64,000 nucleotides of DNA from Flavobacterium sp. CFS9 (GCF_041154745.1 NZ_AP031573.1:4278001-4342000), one strand, 5' to 3'. Counted from the first letter of the stretch, positions 47,433 to 56,576 are shown. Made by a program: numbers and translations. The notes: generated by a model from the sequence alone, not told the origin.

Positions 47433-47542
47433 TAAATCGATTCTCATAAAAAATCTTATTTAAAAAAAACATTTATTTTAGGTTAAAATAAAGTGAAAAA
47501 CTGTTTTTTCGATGTATTTTTGCAAAAATCCAAAAATAAACA

Positions 47543-49084
47543 ATGTCTCAAAACACTTTAGAAATAGAAAGAGAAGAGAAAAAAGAACTTTATGCATATC
47601 AAAAAGGCGATATTGATGCCATTTTTGATCGTTTAGATAACGCTCCTCCGAAACATCATTTATTATATCAATTACCTACAGGTGGTGGAAAAACAGTAAT
47701 TTTTTCCGAAATCGTTCGTCGTTATTTAGCTAATAATGATAAAAAAGTGGTGGTCTTGACACACCGTATCGAACTTTGTAAGCAAACCTCAAAAATGCTA
47801 AAAGGGTTTGGTGTTTCTAATAAAATCATTAACAGTAAAGTAAAAGAACTACCGGATCAAAACGATTTCTCTTGTTTTGTAGCCATGGTCGAGACTTTGA
47901 AAAACCGTATCAATGACGAAAAGTTACATTTAGACAACATTGGTTTGGTTATTATTGATGAGGCGCATTACAACTCCTTCCGAAAATTACTAAACTCATT
48001 CAAAAATGCTTTTATTCTTGGAGTAACAGCAACTCCTTTGAGTTCGAATATAAAATTACCAATGAATCAGAGTTACCACGAACTAATCGTGGGAGATACT
48101 ATCAGTTCATTGATTGACAAGGGATTTTTGGCACGCGCAACTACGTATAGTTATGATGTGGGATTAACTTCGCTTAAAGTGGGGATTAATGGAGATTATA
48201 CTGTAAAATCATCAGATGATTTATACTCTAATAGTATGATGCAGGAAAAATTACTTCATGCCTATACGGAGCGTTCATTAGGAAAAAAGACTTTGATTTT
48301 TAATAATGGTATTCATACTTCACTTTATGTTTATGAAACGTTTAGAGAAGCAGGATACGATATCAGACATCTTGATAATACCAGCAGTTCAGAAGAGCGT
48401 AAGGATATTTTACAATGGTTCAAAAAAACACCTGATGCCATTCTGACTTCTGTGGGAATCTTAACCACAGGTTTTGATGAACCTACGGTTGAAACGATTA
48501 TTTTGAACAGAGCGACTAAGTCATTAACACTTTATTATCAGATGATTGGTCGTGGATCCCGTAAATTACCAGGGAAAGATGAGTTTACAGTAATTGATCT
48601 TGGAAACAATGCAGCACGTTTTGGTTTATGGAGTGAGCCGGTAAACTGGCAGCACATCTTTAAATCGCCTGAATTTTATTTGGAAAATCTGCGTGATGAT
48701 ACTGAGATTGAAATGTACTTTAAATACAGTATGCCACCGGAATTACGTGCTAAATTTAGTAAAACAGCCGATGTAACTTTTGATGTTGATGAAGAACATA
48801 AATTGATTATCAAACAAAATTTACGTTCAAAAGTAGTTCTGGATAAATCATTAGAGCAGCATGCATCAATGTGTGTAGACAATACAGAAACCTTACAGGA
48901 AGCAAAAGCATTAGGAAAAGAACTTGATGATGATATAGAATGCCGCATCAAACGTTTTGCAAAATGTTTGAGTCAGTGTAGTAAAAACTACCGCGAATGG
49001 CTTCTTGACGATTATAAAAAGAATCTGACATTGTTAATCGGTAAAAAGTATCGTGAAAAAATCATGAACGAGCCGGACGAATAG
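47543..49084 (+). CDS. SF2 DEAD/DEAH-box helicase
   Basis: 513 residues. Motif I PTGGGKT (near 46), motif II DEAH (IIDEAHYNSF), motif III TAT, helicase C-terminal motifs VGILTTGFDEP and IGRGSRK. The family acts as ATP-dependent nucleic-acid translocase and includes RadD/YejH-type helicases. The C-terminus holds several cysteines (QHASMCVDNTETL, ECRIKRFAKCLSQC), as in RadD-like proteins with a zinc-binding tail. Monocistronic. Confidence 0.85.
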   Translation: MSQNTLEIEREEKKELYAYQKGDIDAIFDRLDNAPPKHHLLYQLPTGGGKTVIFSEIVRRYLANNDKKVVVLTHRIELCKQTSKMLKGFGVSNKIINSKVKELPDQNDFSCFVAMVETLKNRINDEKLHLDNIGLVIIDEAHYNSFRKLLNSFKNAFILGVTATPLSSNIKLPMNQSYHELIVGDTISSLIDKGFLARATTYSYDVGLTSLKVGINGDYTVKSSDDLYSNSMMQEKLLHAYTERSLGKKTLIFNNGIHTSLYVYETFREAGYDIRHLDNTSSSEERKDILQWFKKTPDAILTSVGILTTGFDEPTVETIILNRATKSLTLYYQMIGRGSRKLPGKDEFTVIDLGNNAARFGLWSEPVNWQHIFKSPEFYLENLRDDTEIEMYFKYSMPPELRAKFSKTADVTFDVDEEHKLIIKQNLRSKVVLDKSLEQHASMCVDNTETLQEAKALGKELDDDIECRIKRFAKCLSQCSKNYREWLLDDYKKNLTLLIGKKYREKIMNEPDE

Positions 49085-49134
49085 AGAGATTTTGTTTCGG
49101 GTTTGGGGTTTAGTGAAGCGAAGGCTCCACAATC

Positions 49135-49221
49135 TGTCATTTCGACGAAGGAGAAATCGCACTAGTATTAAACAAAGTTTGTCAAATATTTGGATGTGAT
49201 TTCTCCTTCGTCGAAATGACA
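49135..49221. repeat. Perfect 24-bp inverted repeat (TTCGACGAAGGAGAAAT type)
   Basis: Arms at 49135-49158 and 49198-49221 are exact complements, both containing TTTCGACGAAGGAGAAAT, with a 39-base loop. Such repeats occur many times in flavobacterial genomes. It lies between the helicase and the next gene and could act as a terminator or as a miniature mobile repeat. Confidence 0.75.
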
Positions 49222-49324
49222 AAATCAAGAACCAAGGTTCTAAAAAAAAATCATTTTAATCTGAGTAATCTGTGGCAGGAATCTAAAATCTAAAATCTGA
49301 AATCAGAACTCTAAAATAAAAATT

Positions 49325-50659
49325 ATGTCTAAACCATTCTCATCATTAGGTATTTCAGCACCAATTTTAAAAGCATTAGGCGAATTGAATATTGTTGAAC
49401 CAACAGAAATTCAACAAAAAACAATTCCGTTACTTCTGGCTGAGACTCAGGATGTAGTTGGTTTAGCCAAAACAGGAACCGGTAAAACTGCGGCTTTCGG
49501 ATTGCCTTTATTGCAATTAGTGGATACTGAGTCTCCTGTTGTTCAGGCTGTCATTTTAGTTCCAACAAGAGAACTTGGACAGCAAATCTTTAGAAATTTA
49601 GAGGATTTCGGAAAACATATTCCGAATATTTCGATTGCTTCGACTTGCGGAGGAATTCCAATAAAACCGCAAATTGAACGATTAACACAGCCTACACATA
49701 TAGTGGTAGCAACGCCGGGACGTTTAATTGATTTAATTCAGCGCAAAGCGATTGATTTAAAACAAACCTCTTATTTAGTACTGGATGAAGCTGATGAAAT
49801 GGTTTCAATTCTTAAAGAAAGTTTAGATGAAATTGTAGCTGAACTTCCTAAAAAACACCGCACTTTATTGTTCTCTGCTACTTTGCCGGGAACCATCAAA
49901 CAGCTGATTCAGAATTATTTGAATAAAAATGTAGTTCAGGTTAGTGCAAACATGGAAACTGCAGGTAATCAAGGAATTGATCACGAATATATTGTAGTAG
50001 ATCCAATTGAAAAACTAGATGTTTTAATGCATTTCCTGAATTCAAAAGAGGGCGAGCGCGGTATTATTTTTTGTAAAACCAAGGCAGCAGTCAATAAATT
50101 GGCCAAAAACCTGGCGATCAATCGTTTTTCTTCGGGTGCACTTCACGGTAGTTTGACACAAGGAATACGTGACAGAATTATGGAACAATTTCGTGAAGGT
50201 CATATCAATATATTAGTAGCGACAGATTTGGCAGCCAGAGGAATTGACGTAAAAGAAATTTCTTATGTGGTAAATTATCATTTGCCGGATACTTATGAAA
50301 ACTACGTTCATCGAAGTGGAAGAACCGCAAGAGCAGGAGCAAAGGGACTTTCATTAACCGTTTTGCAGGAGGAAGAAGTCGTAGAAATTCCGGAATTTGA
50401 AGCAGAATTAGGAATTAAATTTACTAAATTCCAAAAACCGTCGGCTGTAAGTCTTGAAGAAAATAATATGCTTTTATGGGCGAAACAAATTTTCAAAACA
50501 AAGCCCAATCATGAGATGTCAGCCGATCTGAAAACGAAGGTAAAGACTGTTTTCCATCATCTGACTAAGGATGAATTAATTGAAAAATTAATGGCCAATT
50601 ACGTTTTACAGAACAAAGTTGAAGTGACTGAAAAACCTGTTAAAAAATTCAAAAAGTAA
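49325..50659 (+). CDS. DEAD-box ATP-dependent RNA helicase
   Basis: 444 residues. Q-motif region PTEIQQKTIP, motif I AKTGTGKT (near 46), PTREL, motif II VLDEADEM, SAT and the C-terminal HRSGRTARAG are all in order. Cytosolic RNA unwinding for ribosome assembly or RNA decay, as RhlE/DeaD-type proteins do. A short basic tail (KPVKKFKK) may bind RNA. Independent transcript. Confidence 0.92.
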   Translation: MSKPFSSLGISAPILKALGELNIVEPTEIQQKTIPLLLAETQDVVGLAKTGTGKTAAFGLPLLQLVDTESPVVQAVILVPTRELGQQIFRNLEDFGKHIPNISIASTCGGIPIKPQIERLTQPTHIVVATPGRLIDLIQRKAIDLKQTSYLVLDEADEMVSILKESLDEIVAELPKKHRTLLFSATLPGTIKQLIQNYLNKNVVQVSANMETAGNQGIDHEYIVVDPIEKLDVLMHFLNSKEGERGIIFCKTKAAVNKLAKNLAINRFSSGALHGSLTQGIRDRIMEQFREGHINILVATDLAARGIDVKEISYVVNYHLPDTYENYVHRSGRTARAGAKGLSLTVLQEEEVVEIPEFEAELGIKFTKFQKPSAVSLEENNMLLWAKQIFKTKPNHEMSADLKTKVKTVFHHLTKDELIEKLMANYVLQNKVEVTEKPVKKFKK

Positions 50660-50742
50660 TATTGTAGCCGATTAACTTTGCTAATTTATGTTGTATATTT
50701 ATAAGGTATTTTTATTATAATCCCAGTTAATATACAGCATAT

Positions 50743-51999
50743 ATGAAGATAGTCATCATAGGAGGTGGTTTTGCAGGAATCAATCTTGCAAAAGAACTTG
50801 TTAACCATCCTCAGATACAGGTAACCCTTGTAGACAAGAACAATTATAACTTTTTTCCACCACTTATATATCAGGTTGCAACCGCTTTTTTAGAGCCCTC
50901 AAGTATCAGTTATCCGTTTAGAAAATTCTTTGCAGGCAAAAAGAATCTTCAGTTTCGTTTAGGAGAACTGCTTTCTGTGGTTCCGTCCGAAAATAAAATT
51001 ATCCTGAACAATGGAGAATTAACATACGATCATTTGGTTTTTGCAACCGGTGCCGAAACGAGTTATTTTGGAATGGAAAACGTGATGAAAAATGCCATTC
51101 CGATGAAAACGCTAAACGATGCCATCGAAATGCGTAATGCATTGCTTAAGAACCTTGAAAAGGCAGCAATTACCAAAGATATTCGCAAAAGACGCAAACT
51201 GCTAACGATTGTTGTAGCAGGGGGAGGCCCTACAGGGGTAGAAGTATCTGGAATGTTTGCTGAAATGCGTAAAAGTATTCTATTGAAAGAATATCCGGAA
51301 CTGGAAACGTCTGCCAGTAATATTTATTTAGTCGATGGGGGGGATGCGCTCCTCTCGCCTATGAGTACAGCTTCGCAGGAAGATACCCTTGAGGCACTTA
51401 CCAAACTTGGTGTTGTTGTAAAACTTCAAACACGTGTTGTGGATTATGTTGACGATACCGTTCATTTTGCAAATGGTGAAACGATTAAAACCAAAAACCT
51501 GATCTGGGCGGCCGGAGTTTCTGCCAAAACTTTTGAAGGAATCCCAACAGAAAGTTATGGACGTGGAAAACGTATGGCAACAGATCAATACAATAAAGTA
51601 AACGGTTTGACAAATGTTTATGCTATTGGAGATACCGCAATTTTGGAAGGTGATAAAAATTTCCCTGACGGACATCCGCAAGTAGCTCAGGTAGCGATTC
51701 AGCAAGGACTCAATCTGGCAAAGAACTTTAAAGCAATGGTACATAACAAACCTTTAAAAGCGTTTATGTATCACGATAAAGGTTCTATGGCCATTATTGG
51801 TAAAAAGAAAGCCGTAGTAGATTTACCAAGTCCAAAGTGGCATTTTAAAGGCTTTTTTGCCTGGTTCATTTGGTTATTTGTGCACTTAATGTCTTTGATT
51901 ACCTACAGAAACCGATTGAACACTTTTTGGAACTGGATGATTGCTTATTTCGCAAAAGATCAGTCTCTAAGAATGATTATCAGACCGGATAAGAGATAA
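50743..51999 (+). CDS. ndh: Type II NADH dehydrogenase (NDH-2)
   Basis: 418 residues. FAD-binding GGGFAG (7-12), the second Rossmann motif VVAGGGPTGVEVSG (near 165) for NADH, and the C-terminal GDTAILEGD. The final hydrophobic helix (GFFAWFIWLFVHLMSLI) and basic residues anchor it to the membrane. It transfers electrons from NADH to the quinone pool without proton pumping. Monocistronic, with a terminator. Confidence 0.9.
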   Translation: MKIVIIGGGFAGINLAKELVNHPQIQVTLVDKNNYNFFPPLIYQVATAFLEPSSISYPFRKFFAGKKNLQFRLGELLSVVPSENKIILNNGELTYDHLVFATGAETSYFGMENVMKNAIPMKTLNDAIEMRNALLKNLEKAAITKDIRKRRKLLTIVVAGGGPTGVEVSGMFAEMRKSILLKEYPELETSASNIYLVDGGDALLSPMSTASQEDTLEALTKLGVVVKLQTRVVDYVDDTVHFANGETIKTKNLIWAAGVSAKTFEGIPTESYGRGKRMATDQYNKVNGLTNVYAIGDTAILEGDKNFPDGHPQVAQVAIQQGLNLAKNFKAMVHNKPLKAFMYHDKGSMAIIGKKKAVVDLPSPKWHFKGFFAWFIWLFVHLMSLITYRNRLNTFWNWMIAYFAKDQSLRMIIRPDKR

Positions 52000-52053
52000 T
52001 AAAGAATAGATAAATCTTAATTTTTAAGTTCCAAAATACAAGGAGAAAAATAC

Positions 52054-52086
52054 AAAAAGCCAGAATTTAATAATTCTGGCTTTTTT
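52054..52086. terminator. Bidirectional terminator between ndh and the MFS gene
   Basis: AAAAAGCCAGAATT and AATTCTGGCTTTTT form a 14-bp stem with loop TAAT and T-runs on both strands. Confidence 0.88.
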
Positions 52087-52146
52087 ATGCTCAATTAAAT
52101 ACTCCAGATTCATTGGAATTTGGAATTTAAAAATTGAAATTTAATA

Positions 52147-53376
52147 TTAGTGACTTACTAAGATATCATCTTCCGCAGACAATTCTACCTTTTGTCTGAT
52201 AGAACGTTTACTGATATTTAAAAAGACAAAAGCCGTAATAGTAGTGGTAGCCATAATAGCCACCATTGGCGCTACAGAATCTTTAACGAATACTCCAACA
52301 GCAAAAGAAGCCAAAGCTCCAATACCAAGTTGGATAGCTCCCATTAATGCTGAAGCACTTCCTGTATTTTTAGCAAATGGAGCCAGAGTAAGTCCCGCAG
52401 TATTAGGATTCGAAATTCCCAGACAAGCCAGAAATAAGAATAACATTCCGATAGTTTGATACAATCCCAAAAGATCATTTAAAGCTAAGATTAGAAAAAT
52501 AATACTAATAACAGACTGCGAAATTAATGCTCCAAAAATCATCTGTTCACTAGAATATTTTTTTAATAATACTGAGTTTAACTGACTTGAACCAATAAAA
52601 CTTAACGACATAAAAGCGAAAATCCAACCGTAAGTCTTAGCATCAACGTGGTAAATATCCATAAAAATGATAGGTGAGGCCGCAACGTACGAAAATAAGC
52701 CCGAGAAAGCGATCGCTCCTGTAAATGCGTAGGTATAAAACTGAGGTTCTTTAAAAACGCTGATAAAATTAGTAATAATCGGTTTTGGCTTTAATGATAT
52801 CGAAGTATCAGGTTTATAAGTATTTGGCAAACCAACCTGTGACGCAATCAATATAGCAATTCCCATACACATCAGGATAAAAAATACGGTATGCCATCCA
52901 TAATCTTCTGTAACATAACCTCCAATGGTTGGTGCCAGCATCGGCGAAAGCCCAACAACAAGCATCAATAACGAGAATACTTTTGGAATATCTTTTACAG
53001 GAAACAAATCACGAACCATTGCTACAGAAGCTACTGTAGCAGCGCAACTACCAATGGCCTGAACAAATCGTAAAAGGATAAACGAATCAATATTAGTGAC
53101 ATAAATACATCCCAAAGAAGCCAGAATATAAACCATCAGACCTACAAATAAAGGTTTTTTTCGGCCAAAACGATCCAATAACGGTCCATATAATAATTGT
53201 CCTGCTGAAATCCCGATAAAATAACTGGATAAACTCATAGACACTTTTGCTACTGTAGTATGCAAATCCTTTGCTATATCTGAGAAACCAGGCAGATACA
53301 TGTCTATGGAAAAAGGGCCGAGAGCTGTTAAAGAACCTAAAATAAGAATAAGGGTAATGTATTTTTTTGTTGTCAT
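52147..53376 (-). CDS. MFS drug-efflux transporter, Bcr/CflA type
   Basis: 409 residues with 12 hydrophobic helices. The family opening LGPFSIDMYLPGFSDIA and the MFS loop LLDRFGRKKPL (motif A) are present. It is a proton-driven exporter of drugs or small metabolites in the inner membrane. Convergent with ndh, and no regulator is adjacent. Confidence 0.9.
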   Translation of the reverse strand: MTTKKYITLILILGSLTALGPFSIDMYLPGFSDIAKDLHTTVAKVSMSLSSYFIGISAGQLLYGPLLDRFGRKKPLFVGLMVYILASLGCIYVTNIDSFILLRFVQAIGSCAATVASVAMVRDLFPVKDIPKVFSLLMLVVGLSPMLAPTIGGYVTEDYGWHTVFFILMCMGIAILIASQVGLPNTYKPDTSISLKPKPIITNFISVFKEPQFYTYAFTGAIAFSGLFSYVAASPIIFMDIYHVDAKTYGWIFAFMSLSFIGSSQLNSVLLKKYSSEQMIFGALISQSVISIIFLILALNDLLGLYQTIGMLFLFLACLGISNPNTAGLTLAPFAKNTGSASALMGAIQLGIGALASFAVGVFVKDSVAPMVAIMATTTITAFVFLNISKRSIRQKVELSAEDDILVSH

Positions 53377-53529
53377 TTTCTTAAAAAATTGCTTTTCATT
53401 TTTTGCAAAGGTAAAGATTTCCTATCTTGTAGTGTAATTTAAACGTTTTTTAATAAAGCGTTTGATTAGGTTACGCATTAATTGAACTATAAAAAAGTAT
53501 TATTAACACTAATCTTAAAATCAAAAATT

Positions 53530-53955
53530 ATGAAAAATTACATTTTAGTATTCGCGCTTATTTTTACCACAATTTCATTTGCACAAACCATTACGTCCAA
53601 AAAAGAAGAGGCAAATGTAGAGCAGTACGCATTACTGCAAAAAGTAAACAAATATTACCCGGACATTACTTTAAACAAAACTGTTACTAATTTCTATGCA
53701 GACGGCAATATTATTGACACGCATCAGGAGTTTGATTTGACAACTTCAAAATTTTCAAGCTACAAAATCGGACTTGAGCCGGATAACAAAAAATTGCTGT
53801 TTGAATATGTTTCCGATGAAACCGGAAAAGTTTACGGAGATGTAACCATTTTTAAAGGAAATGCATTGCGAACTACTTTCAATGAAAAAAATAATGAAAT
53901 TAGCGTATCGCTAAACGGTAAACCAGTTTACATTAAAAAGATAAAACAGAACTAA
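53530..53955 (+). CDS. Hypothetical secreted protein, 141 residues
   Basis: The likely start is ATG 53530 (MKNYILVFALIFTTISFAQ), which gives a clean signal peptide; the longer frame from 53482 adds 16 unlikely residues. The mature part is beta-rich (VTNFYADGNIIDTHQEFDLTTSKFSSYKIGLEPDNKKLLFEYV). I recognise no family. A terminator follows 40 bases later. Confidence 0.6.
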   Translation: MKNYILVFALIFTTISFAQTITSKKEEANVEQYALLQKVNKYYPDITLNKTVTNFYADGNIIDTHQEFDLTTSKFSSYKIGLEPDNKKLLFEYVSDETGKVYGDVTIFKGNALRTTFNEKNNEISVSLNGKPVYIKKIKQN

Positions 53956-53990
53956 AACAATAGATTTTAGACTAAAAAATTAAATCAAAC

Positions 53991-54020
53991 AGAAGCATTC
54001 GCTACGGTGAATGCTTTTTT
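53991..54020 (+). terminator. Terminator
   Basis: AGCATTC and GAATGCT pair around a 7-base loop (GCTACGG-type), followed by a T-run. Confidence 0.7.
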
Positions 54021-54066
54021 GTTTTATATTTGAAGCTGATTGAATTACAAATACTTTTAAATCAAA

Positions 54067-54450
54067 ATGAAGAAATTTTTTCTATTCCTCTCACTGATTA
54101 TTTCTATAGCGTCATATTCACAAACCAACCGATTTACCGGAACCTGGAGCACCGAAAATTGTAAAACCTGCAGCAAAGAATATGTCCTGAAAATTAATAT
54201 GGCACAATCCAATAATAAAATATTCGGAACGGCTGAGATTACAAGCGACAATCAGAAATTTGTCAGCGGTGTTATGGAAGTTACGGGTAATGTATACGCG
54301 CTTGGCGAAAAAGCTCAAATTACTATTAAAGGCAAAGACGGTTCTGCAGGTGCAGTTTTATTTGCAAAGGATGATGTTCTACAATTCTCAAAAAGAGGCG
54401 GAGATGATTTAGTTCCAAAAGAAACGGTTCTAACTAAGTTGTACGAGTAG
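54067..54450 (+). CDS. Small secreted protein, unknown function
   Basis: 127 residues with a signal peptide (MKKFFLFLSLIISIASYSQ). Mature part has FTGTWSTENCKTCSKEYVLKINM and two cysteines 3 apart, then a beta-rich lipocalin-like region. I recognise no family. Last chromosomal gene before the repeat-rich flank of the prophage. Confidence 0.65.
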   Translation: MKKFFLFLSLIISIASYSQTNRFTGTWSTENCKTCSKEYVLKINMAQSNNKIFGTAEITSDNQKFVSGVMEVTGNVYALGEKAQITIKGKDGSAGAVLFAKDDVLQFSKRGGDDLVPKETVLTKLYE

Positions 54451-54461
54451 AACCATTTACT

Positions 54462-54586
54462 ACATAGAAACATAGACTTTATGTTTCAAAAAATGCGTGT
54501 CACTTGTTTCTAACACACAGAGACTATGTGTTAGAAACATGTTTCTATTATACCCTTTTAGAGGTATAGAATCTATGTCTCTATGT
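54462..54586. repeat. Nested inverted repeats (ACATAGA...TCTATGT and TGTTTCTAACACA)
   Basis: ACATAGAAACATAGA at 54462-54476 faces TCTATGTCTCTATGT at 54572-54586. Inside, TGTTTCTAACACA (54505-54517) pairs perfectly with TGTGTTAGAAACA (54527-54539). The whole can fold as a large cruciform. No ORF. Confidence 0.6.
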
Positions 54587-54751
54587 GTTTAAAGATAATT
54601 GCGCAAAAGGAAAAATACTAATATTATTTCTCTCGAATTAGTTTCTCCAATCTGTCAATCATTTTAATTTAAAGGGTTTTAAAGGTGTAATTATACAATA
54701 AATTAATTTCTAAATCATTCTTTTTCAGTATTATGAAGTAGAAGAGATTGG

Positions 54752-54769
54752 TATTATGTAAAATAGAAA
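54752..54769. other. Extra copy of the host XerD arm of dif
   Basis: TATTATGTAAAATAGAAA is identical to 62201-62218, that is the XerD half-site TTATGTAAAAT of attR plus its flank. The XerC half and core are absent here, so it is a partial site. Confidence 0.55.
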
Positions 54770-54829
54770 TATAGATTATTATGGTGCTAGAATTTCTGAT
54801 CTATATGCAAATAGTAAATGAAATTTAAT

Positions 54830-55378
54830 GAATTAATAGAAAAATCGAAACACAATAAGAATACATAATGGATAAAGTTAGAATTTCCAGATCAACAATA
54901 TTATAGAAAGTTCAAGACAATTTTTTTTGCGCTGGATAAAATCCTGGAAAATACCAAATTTATCCGGATGAATTATTAGTTGATAATGTTGTTGATCATT
55001 ATGAATTAAATTTTGCCGTATTTGAAAAATATATTGTAAAATAATTTTTTACGAGAATCTCAGCAAACAGGAATTATTATGATATTTTTTAAAGGACGCA
55101 TCATAGGCTATAAATTAAGTTTTATAGAATTTGGAAATTTAGCTGATAATCTTGTCGAATAGTTGAATAGAATTTTGCCGTATTTGAAAAGTAATTTCCA
55201 AAATAATATTTTATGAGAATCTCAGCAAACGGGACAATGGTAGAATATTGAAATTTTAGTTTCTACATGTTTGTAATATTCAGAAATAAGTTATCGTTAA
55301 CGAGGACAGAGCAATTGATAAGAAAACCAAGAAAGGCTTTAAAAACCACACAATTAGCGATTATTTGCCGTATACTAT
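54830..55378. pseudogene. Decayed coding fragments and repeats left of the prophage
   Basis: No intact gene. Two overlapping plus-strand fragments read like protein: one with YYRKFKTIFFALDKILENTKFIR, and one in another frame with YPDELLVDNVVDHYELNFAVFEKYIVK ending at TAA 55044. A roughly 70-base direct repeat (55002-55072 and 55163-55233, both containing TTTTGCCGTATTTGAAAA and GAGAATCTCAGCAAAC) interrupts them. A third TTTGCCGTAT...TTTGAA copy abuts the attL site. Relics of earlier insertions are the simplest reading. Confidence 0.5.
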
Positions 55379-55406
55379 TTGAACTATAATTTATAGTATG
55401 AAAAGC
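55379..55406. other. attL: dif-like XerC/XerD recombination site
   Basis: XerC half TTGAACTATAA (55379-55389), core TTTATA (55390-55395), XerD half GTATGAAAAGC (55396-55406). The 11-6-11 layout matches dif. The XerC half should come from the host and the diverged XerD half from the phage. Confidence 0.75.
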
Positions 55407-55440
55407 TTGTTTTTTCGGAAGTGTTTTTTATCTTTGTCAT

Positions 55441-55475
55441 ATGATTTTATCAATAAGAGCCAAGGTATTCCACTA
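55441..55475. repeat. Direct repeat, left copy
   Basis: ATGATTTTATCAATAAGAG followed by TATTCCACTA. The right copy is at 55901-55931 (ATGATTTTATCAGCAAGAG, then TATTCCACTA). They flank the 77-residue gene. Confidence 0.6.
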
Positions 55476-55494
55476 CCGTTTGAGGCTCTTTTTT
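55455..55494 (+). terminator. Hairpin near the left phage end
   Basis: AAGAGCC (near 55456) pairs with GGCTCTT and is followed by T8 on the plus strand. It would stop transcription entering the prophage from the host, or could be part of the phage origin region. It overlaps the left direct repeat. Confidence 0.55.
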
Positions 55495-55536
55495 TTATGG
55501 GTTAATGTTTGTTTTGACGTTATTTTTTATACTCCA

Positions 55537-55610
55537 GATCCAGGATCTTTATTAATTTTAACGTTAAAAGGTTGTTCCTGGAAAAAGATCCGGTTGTCAT
55601 TTTAACGTTA
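55537..55610. repeat. Two GATCC(A/C)GG...TTTTAACGTTA repeat units (left cluster)
   Basis: Unit 1 is GATCCAGG at 55537-55544 and TTTTAACGTTA at 55556-55566. Unit 2 is GGAAAAAGATCCGG at 55580-55593 and TTTTAACGTTA at 55600-55610. TAACGTTA is a perfect palindrome. Similar units lie at 60679 and 60726. Confidence 0.65.
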
Positions 55611-55659
55611 TACGTTCGAGCGGGTTAGGCTACGCCAGTTAACGAATTAATAATTTAAC

Positions 55660-55893
55660 CTAGAAATTTAGTTCTGCTTTATCTCTTGTAATATATCCGA
55701 TTTTTGGACCACAAGAACCATCATCTAATTTTTGATAGATTTTTAAATAACGAAAAGCTTCTTTACTTCTCCAATAATAGCAGAGATATTGTAAAGAAGC
55801 TTCTTTAAATTTGAACCAACACGAGTTAGTGCCGTTCGCAAGTATATGCGAAAAAGTGACTTTAAGTAAGCCGTTTTTTAGTTTTTTAGACAT
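55660..55893 (-). CDS. Phage protein of unknown function, 77 residues
   Basis: Basic and aromatic-rich (SCWFKFKEASLQYLCYYWRSKEAFRYLKIYQKL), with three cysteines and no transmembrane helix. I recognise no family. It is the last minus-strand gene before attL, separated from the structural block by 150 bases and bracketed by 30-base direct repeats, so it may be a separately acquired cargo gene or a late regulator. Confidence 0.55.
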   Translation of the reverse strand: MSKKLKNGLLKVTFSHILANGTNSCWFKFKEASLQYLCYYWRSKEAFRYLKIYQKLDDGSCGPKIGYITRDKAELNF

Positions 55894-55900
55894 GCTATGT

Positions 55901-55931
55901 ATGATTTTATCAGCAAGAGACTATTCCACTA
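55901..55931. repeat. Direct repeat, right copy
   Basis: Partner of 55441-55475. It lies just upstream of the 77-residue gene's start (on its strand), so it may hold that gene's promoter. Confidence 0.6.
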
Positions 55932-56009
55932 GTCATTTTACATCTTGCAGAAGTTTGAGCAAATATACATATTATTCTTATTTAAAATGTTAATTTTTTA
56001 GTTTGTAAA

Positions 56010-56041
56010 TCCTCCCCTACCCGAGTGGGAGAGGGGAGAAC
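56010..56041. terminator. GC-rich hairpin downstream of the phage structural block
   Basis: CTCCCCTACCC and GGGAGAGGGGAG pair with a 4-base loop, the most GC-rich stretch in the prophage, followed by T7 on the plus strand. It could end transcription or be an ssDNA origin/packaging hairpin. Confidence 0.55.
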
Positions 56042-56046
56042 TTTTT

Positions 56047-56559
56047 TTATTCAGCCGGATAATGCTCCAAAGCATTACTAAATAACTCTCTATCCGGATC
56101 ATATAACTTAACCCAATAACGGGTATCAGGTGGTATATCTGCTCTATTATAAAATCTTTGGATTGGTGTAAAAGCAGGAATTAGAGTGTAAGTGCCATTT
56201 TCTGTAGGAGACCAATACACCTGTACACCCGCAGGATAGAACCACTCACACCAACTTGTAAACATTCTATCTAACACTAAAGGAGCACTTGTATCAATCT
56301 CACATAAAGGATTTAGATAAGTATTCTGTTTACGAAAATCATAATCTTTTAAAAGTTCCGTATCGGTAAACTCTGATGATATTATTAAACGCTCAATATC
56401 AGTAAAATCAATACATTTATGAGGTTCTTTAATAAAATTTATGCCTTTACGAAGATTGCAAAAAACAAGATCTTCCGGAATCAAAATAGGAGCATCTAAA
56501 GTGCTTGCTTTGATCGTTCCTAACTGATAATTTCTATTTAAGTAGTATAATGTATACAT
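56047..56559 (-). CDS. Phage protein of unknown function, 170 residues
   Basis: No signal or transmembrane helix. Rich in aromatic residues and proline, with beta strands (LVLDRMFTSWCEWFYPAGVQVYWSPTENGTYTLIPAF), a composition typical of virion spike or minor capsid proteins. No family recognised. Last gene of the structural block, 17 bases after the 191-residue gene. Confidence 0.6.
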   Translation of the reverse strand: MYTLYYLNRNYQLGTIKASTLDAPILIPEDLVFCNLRKGINFIKEPHKCIDFTDIERLIISSEFTDTELLKDYDFRKQNTYLNPLCEIDTSAPLVLDRMFTSWCEWFYPAGVQVYWSPTENGTYTLIPAFTPIQRFYNRADIPPDTRYWVKLYDPDRELFSNALEHYPAE

Positions 56560-56576
56560 AAATTATTTATTTAAAA

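Noticed and set aside
51328..51744. 138-residue minus-strand ORF
   Set aside because: Fully antisense to the NDH-2 gene, with no recognisable protein features.
55441..55608. Plus-strand ORF of about 55 codons at the left phage end
   Set aside because: It overlaps the hairpin, direct repeat and repeat units, runs against all phage genes, and has no protein-like pattern.
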